Shown piece by piece: positions 5,388 through 7,640 of a stretch of DNA of 7,640 nucleotides. A program made the position numbers and the translations under genes. The DNA is from Candidatus Colimorpha enterica (GTDB lineage Bacteria > Bacillota > Clostridia > Oscillospirales > CAG-272). The first letter of the stretch is position 1. Every line of letters starts with the position of its first letter. The stretch spans positions 1 through 7,640 of the forward strand of contig FR891069.1 of NCBI GenBank assembly GCA_000433515.1. The letters are read 5' to 3'. The notes under the pieces are model-generated. The model saw only the letters and a list, made by a program, of their open reading frames with translations. It searched no databases and was not told the origin of the DNA.

Positions 5388-5622
5388 TTTTCAACACCGT
5401 ACACAGGGAACAGAGTTTTCCACACCCTGTTTATAACAGGACAACTCCCCGCGCCGCCTGAATCTTCACATTTTTTTCCACAGAATTTTGCCCCTGTGGA
5501 AAACCATGTTGACAACTGTTGAAAACCTGTCGGAAAACGTCGCCCCGGACAGGGAAGTGCCGGCAAAACAGCTCTTTTTCCCCGCCCCACCGCACCGGGT
5601 AAACTCAACAGCCTGTGGAAAA
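5388..5622. other. Cluster of DnaA-box-like 9-mers after gyrB
   Basis: Four exact TTTTCCACA boxes occur within 207 bp: plus strand at 5416-5424 and 5474-5482, minus strand at 5495-5503 and 5614-5622. TTTTCCACA is a known variant of the DnaA box TTATCCACA. Three more 9-mers are close: TTTTCAACA at 5388-5396, and on the minus strand TTGTCAACA at 5507-5515 and TTTTCAACA at 5517-5525. A T-rich run lies at 5471-5477, and a CCTGTT-TAT-AACAGG palindrome at 5426-5440. Possible roles are a DnaA-binding cluster, part of an origin, or a site linking DnaA to gyrA expression. No dnaA or dnaN is in the window. Confidence 0.55.
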
Positions 5623-5629
5623 CCCGGTA

Positions 5630-7564
5630 TCAGACGTCAAGGTTCTCCGCGTATCTTGCATTTTCCTCTATGAACTGCTTTCTCGGCTCAACGTCGTCGC
5701 CCATCAGAAGCGAGAACATCGCGTCGCAGGCGATCGCATCGTCGATAGTCACCTTGAGAAGCGTCCTCGTCCTCGGATCCATCGTCGTGTCGCGAAGCTC
5801 CTCCGCATCCATCTCACCAAGACCCTTGTATCTGTCAGCCTTGATCTTGTCCCCGCCGCCGAGCTTCTGTATGCACACGTCGCGCTCCTCGTCGGAGAAG
5901 GCATAGAGCGATTCTCCCTTGCCGCTCTTTTTCCGCACCCTGTAAAGCGGCGGCTGAGCAAGGAAAACGTGCCCGTCCTCTATCAGCTTCCTCATGTGGC
6001 GGAAGAAGAAGGTCAGGATCAGTATTCTTATATGCGAACCGTCAACATCGGCATCCGCCATGATGACGATCTTGCCGTACCGGAGCTTGTTTATGTCGAA
6101 TTCCTCTCCGATACCGCACCCGAGAGCCTGAATTATCGGAATAAGCGAAAGGTTTGAATACACCTTGTCGGCTCTCGTTTTTTCAACGTTCAGCACCTTT
6201 CCGCGGAGGGGAAGGATAGCCTGGAATCTTGAATCCCGCCCGCTCTTTGCCGAGCCTCCTGCGGAATCTCCCTCGACAAGGAACAGCTCGGTAAGGTCTG
6301 TGCGCTTTTCCTGACAGTCCGCCAGCTTTCCGGGAAGGGTAAGACCGGTGCTCAGCGCGCTCTTTCTCGTCTGCTCCCTTGCCTTTCTCGCCGCCTCCCT
6401 GACGCGCGACGCAACGATCGCCTTGTCAAGGATAGCCTTTGCCACCGCCGGATTTTCCTCGAAATATTCCGTCAGCTTGTCTGAAACAAGGTTGTCAACA
6501 AACGTCCTCATGTCGGAATTTCCGAGCTTGCCTTTAGTCTGCCCCTCAAACTGAGCGTCGCGGAGCTTTACGCTGACAATGGCGGTAAGCCCCTCGCGCG
6601 TGTCCTCTCCGGAAAGATTCTTGTCGTCGTTCTTTAAATATCCCTTTTTCCGCGCATAATCGTTTATGACCTTGGTAAGCGCCGATTTGAAGCCGGTCTC
6701 GTGCGTGCCGCCCTCAGGGGTGATTATGTTGTTCGCAAACGACATGATCGTCTCGTCGTACTTGTCGGTGTACTGGAACGCAACCTCGGCGATCCGGAAC
6801 TCCTTCTGCGCCTTCATGTATATGATATCCGGGTTTATCACGTTGCAGTGCTTGTTCCTGTTCAGATATTCGACAAAGCTGACGATTCCGCCCTCGTAAT
6901 GAAGAATATCCTCCCTGACCTTTCCGTTGTTCTGCGGAAGATCGCGCTCGTCGCGCATGATTATCCTGATACCCGGGTTGAGGAACGCCTGCTCCCGCAT
7001 TCTGTTCAGAAGCGTGTCGTAGTCAAAAACCGTCTCTTCAAATATCTCACTGTCAGGCATAAATCTGACATAAAGCCCGCGCCCCTCTGATTTTCCTACA
7101 TATGTGAACGGCTCGTCGGGCTTTCCTCTCCTGAAGCTGCCCTTGTACATCTCGCCGTTGTAGGTGTCCTCGTACCTGAACCACTCGGAAAGCGCGTTGA
7201 CTACCGATGCTCCGACTCCGTGAAGTCCGCCGGAAATGTTGTATCCCCCTCCGCCGAACTTTCCGCCCGCGTGGAGTATCGTAAATACAACGTCCGGTGT
7301 AGGTATCCCCATCTTGTGGTGAACGGCAGTCGGAATTCCGCGCCCGTTGTCCTTTACAGACGCGCTCCCGTCCGCGTGAAGCGTTATGATTATGTCGGAG
7401 CATTCCCCCGCAAGCGCCTCGTCTATCGAGTTGTCAACTATCTCGTATACAAGATGATGAAGCCCCCTCGCCGAAGTCGTTCCGATGTACATTCCCGGCC
7501 TTTTCCGCACCGCTTCAAGCCCTTCAAGTACCTGTATCTGATTCTCATCGTAAGTCTGTTCCAT
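5630..7564 (-). CDS. gyrB: DNA gyrase subunit B
   Basis: The 644-residue ATPase subunit of gyrase, cytoplasmic, partners with GyrA. Domains in order: the GHKL ATPase (about 1-220) with the general base E41 in YEIVDNSIDEA, D72 in VKDNGRGIP, and the ATP lid GGLHGVG (112-118); the transducer (about 220-390) with the QTK loop lysine K344; the TOPRIM domain with EGDSAGG (E431), PLRGK (452-456) and the metal-binding D504/D506/D508 of ADADVDGSH; and the C-terminal YKGLGEM (579-585) and FIEENARYAENLDV tail. The length fits Gram-positive GyrB, without the roughly 165-residue insertion of E. coli. Start: AAAGGA on the minus strand (7572-7577) lies 7 nt before ATG. A 7-bp inverted repeat (ACCGGGT at 5594-5600 and ACCCGGT at 5622-5628) begins right after the stop but has no U-tract. 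It cannot be excluded as ParE from sequence alone, but the adjoining GyrA supports gyrB. Confidence 0.96.
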   Translation of the reverse strand: MEQTYDENQIQVLEGLEAVRKRPGMYIGTTSARGLHHLVYEIVDNSIDEALAGECSDIIITLHADGSASVKDNGRGIPTAVHHKMGIPTPDVVFTILHAGGKFGGGGYNISGGLHGVGASVVNALSEWFRYEDTYNGEMYKGSFRRGKPDEPFTYVGKSEGRGLYVRFMPDSEIFEETVFDYDTLLNRMREQAFLNPGIRIIMRDERDLPQNNGKVREDILHYEGGIVSFVEYLNRNKHCNVINPDIIYMKAQKEFRIAEVAFQYTDKYDETIMSFANNIITPEGGTHETGFKSALTKVINDYARKKGYLKNDDKNLSGEDTREGLTAIVSVKLRDAQFEGQTKGKLGNSDMRTFVDNLVSDKLTEYFEENPAVAKAILDKAIVASRVREAARKAREQTRKSALSTGLTLPGKLADCQEKRTDLTELFLVEGDSAGGSAKSGRDSRFQAILPLRGKVLNVEKTRADKVYSNLSLIPIIQALGCGIGEEFDINKLRYGKIVIMADADVDGSHIRILILTFFFRHMRKLIEDGHVFLAQPPLYRVRKKSGKGESLYAFSDEERDVCIQKLGGGDKIKADRYKGLGEMDAEELRDTTMDPRTRTLLKVTIDDAIACDAMFSLLMGDDVEPRKQFIEENARYAENLDV

Positions 7565-7605
7565 ATTCTGATCCTTTCGGTTTGTTTATGAATTTAGAAT
7601 ATATA

Positions 7606-7640
7606 TGGGGCGTTGCCCCAAACCCCACCTCTTTCTTGAG
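7606..7640. repeat. Edge of an inverted-repeat element upstream of gyrB
   Basis: TGGGGC-GTT-GCCCCA (7606-7620) is a perfect short hairpin. It is followed by AACCCCACCTCTTTCTTGAG at the window edge, which looks like one arm of a larger palindrome whose other half lies outside. Such GGGGC..GCCCC then CCCCACC blocks are common as intergenic repeats in Clostridia. It sits 42 bp upstream of the gyrB start, and no gyrB promoter is evident in the remaining 75 bp. Confidence 0.4.

Noticed and set aside
5339..5608. Minus-strand 89-residue frame between gyrB and gyrA
   Set aside because: It spans the end of the repeat element and the DnaA-like boxes, has no ribosome site, and shows no family resemblance.
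5615..6157. Plus-strand 180-residue open frame opposite the gyrB 3' end
   Set aside because: Antisense shadow of the TOPRIM and C-terminal coding region of gyrB.

Overview
The window looks like a chromosomal piece of a low-to-moderate GC Firmicute, probably a gut-type Clostridia (Oscillospirales/Ruminococcaceae-like). This rests on GyrA/GyrB of Gram-positive length and sequence, strong consensus sigma-A promoters, purine-rich Shine-Dalgarno sites, an rRNA operon close to gyrA (as in Bacillus), and a holin-like type I toxin locus of a kind common in Firmicutes. The exact taxon cannot be fixed from the 74 bases of 16S present.

Layout from left to right. 1-74 is the 5' end of a 16S rRNA gene read leftward. 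75-601 is its leader and promoter region: three near-identical tandem promoters, each TTGACA-17-bp-TATAAT (or TAGAAT) with phased A-tracts upstream. 660-1891 is a divergent gene with its own promoter, encoding a class I SAM-dependent methyltransferase of the METTL25/GSTCD-like (Methyltransf_32) type, followed by a hairpin at 1937-1978. 1980-2403 is a compact type I toxin-antitoxin locus. It has a rightward consensus promoter, a structured leader with a very strong but sequesterable ribosome site, a 36-residue holin-like toxin reading frame broken by one base, a shared two-way terminator, and a convergent consensus promoter for a roughly 100-nt antisense RNA. 2449-2480 is the gyrA terminator and 2515-5043 is gyrA (leftward). 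5080-5379 is a MITE-like structured repeat with imperfect terminal inverted repeats. 5388-5622 is a cluster of DnaA-box-like 9-mers. 5630-7564 is gyrB (leftward). 7606-7640 is the edge of another inverted-repeat element.

GyrB and GyrA are the two subunits of DNA gyrase and are encoded in the usual gyrB-gyrA order. Here they are split by a 586-bp insert that holds the repeat element and the DnaA-like boxes. The most interesting part is the toxin locus. Its mRNA shows three kinds of predicted post-transcriptional control: antisense RNA, fold-back pairing between 5' and 3' ends, and competing hairpins that hide or free the ribosome site. Its coding frame is interrupted at a TTTTGGG run, which may be a decayed toxin, a sequence error, or (less likely) a frameshift site.
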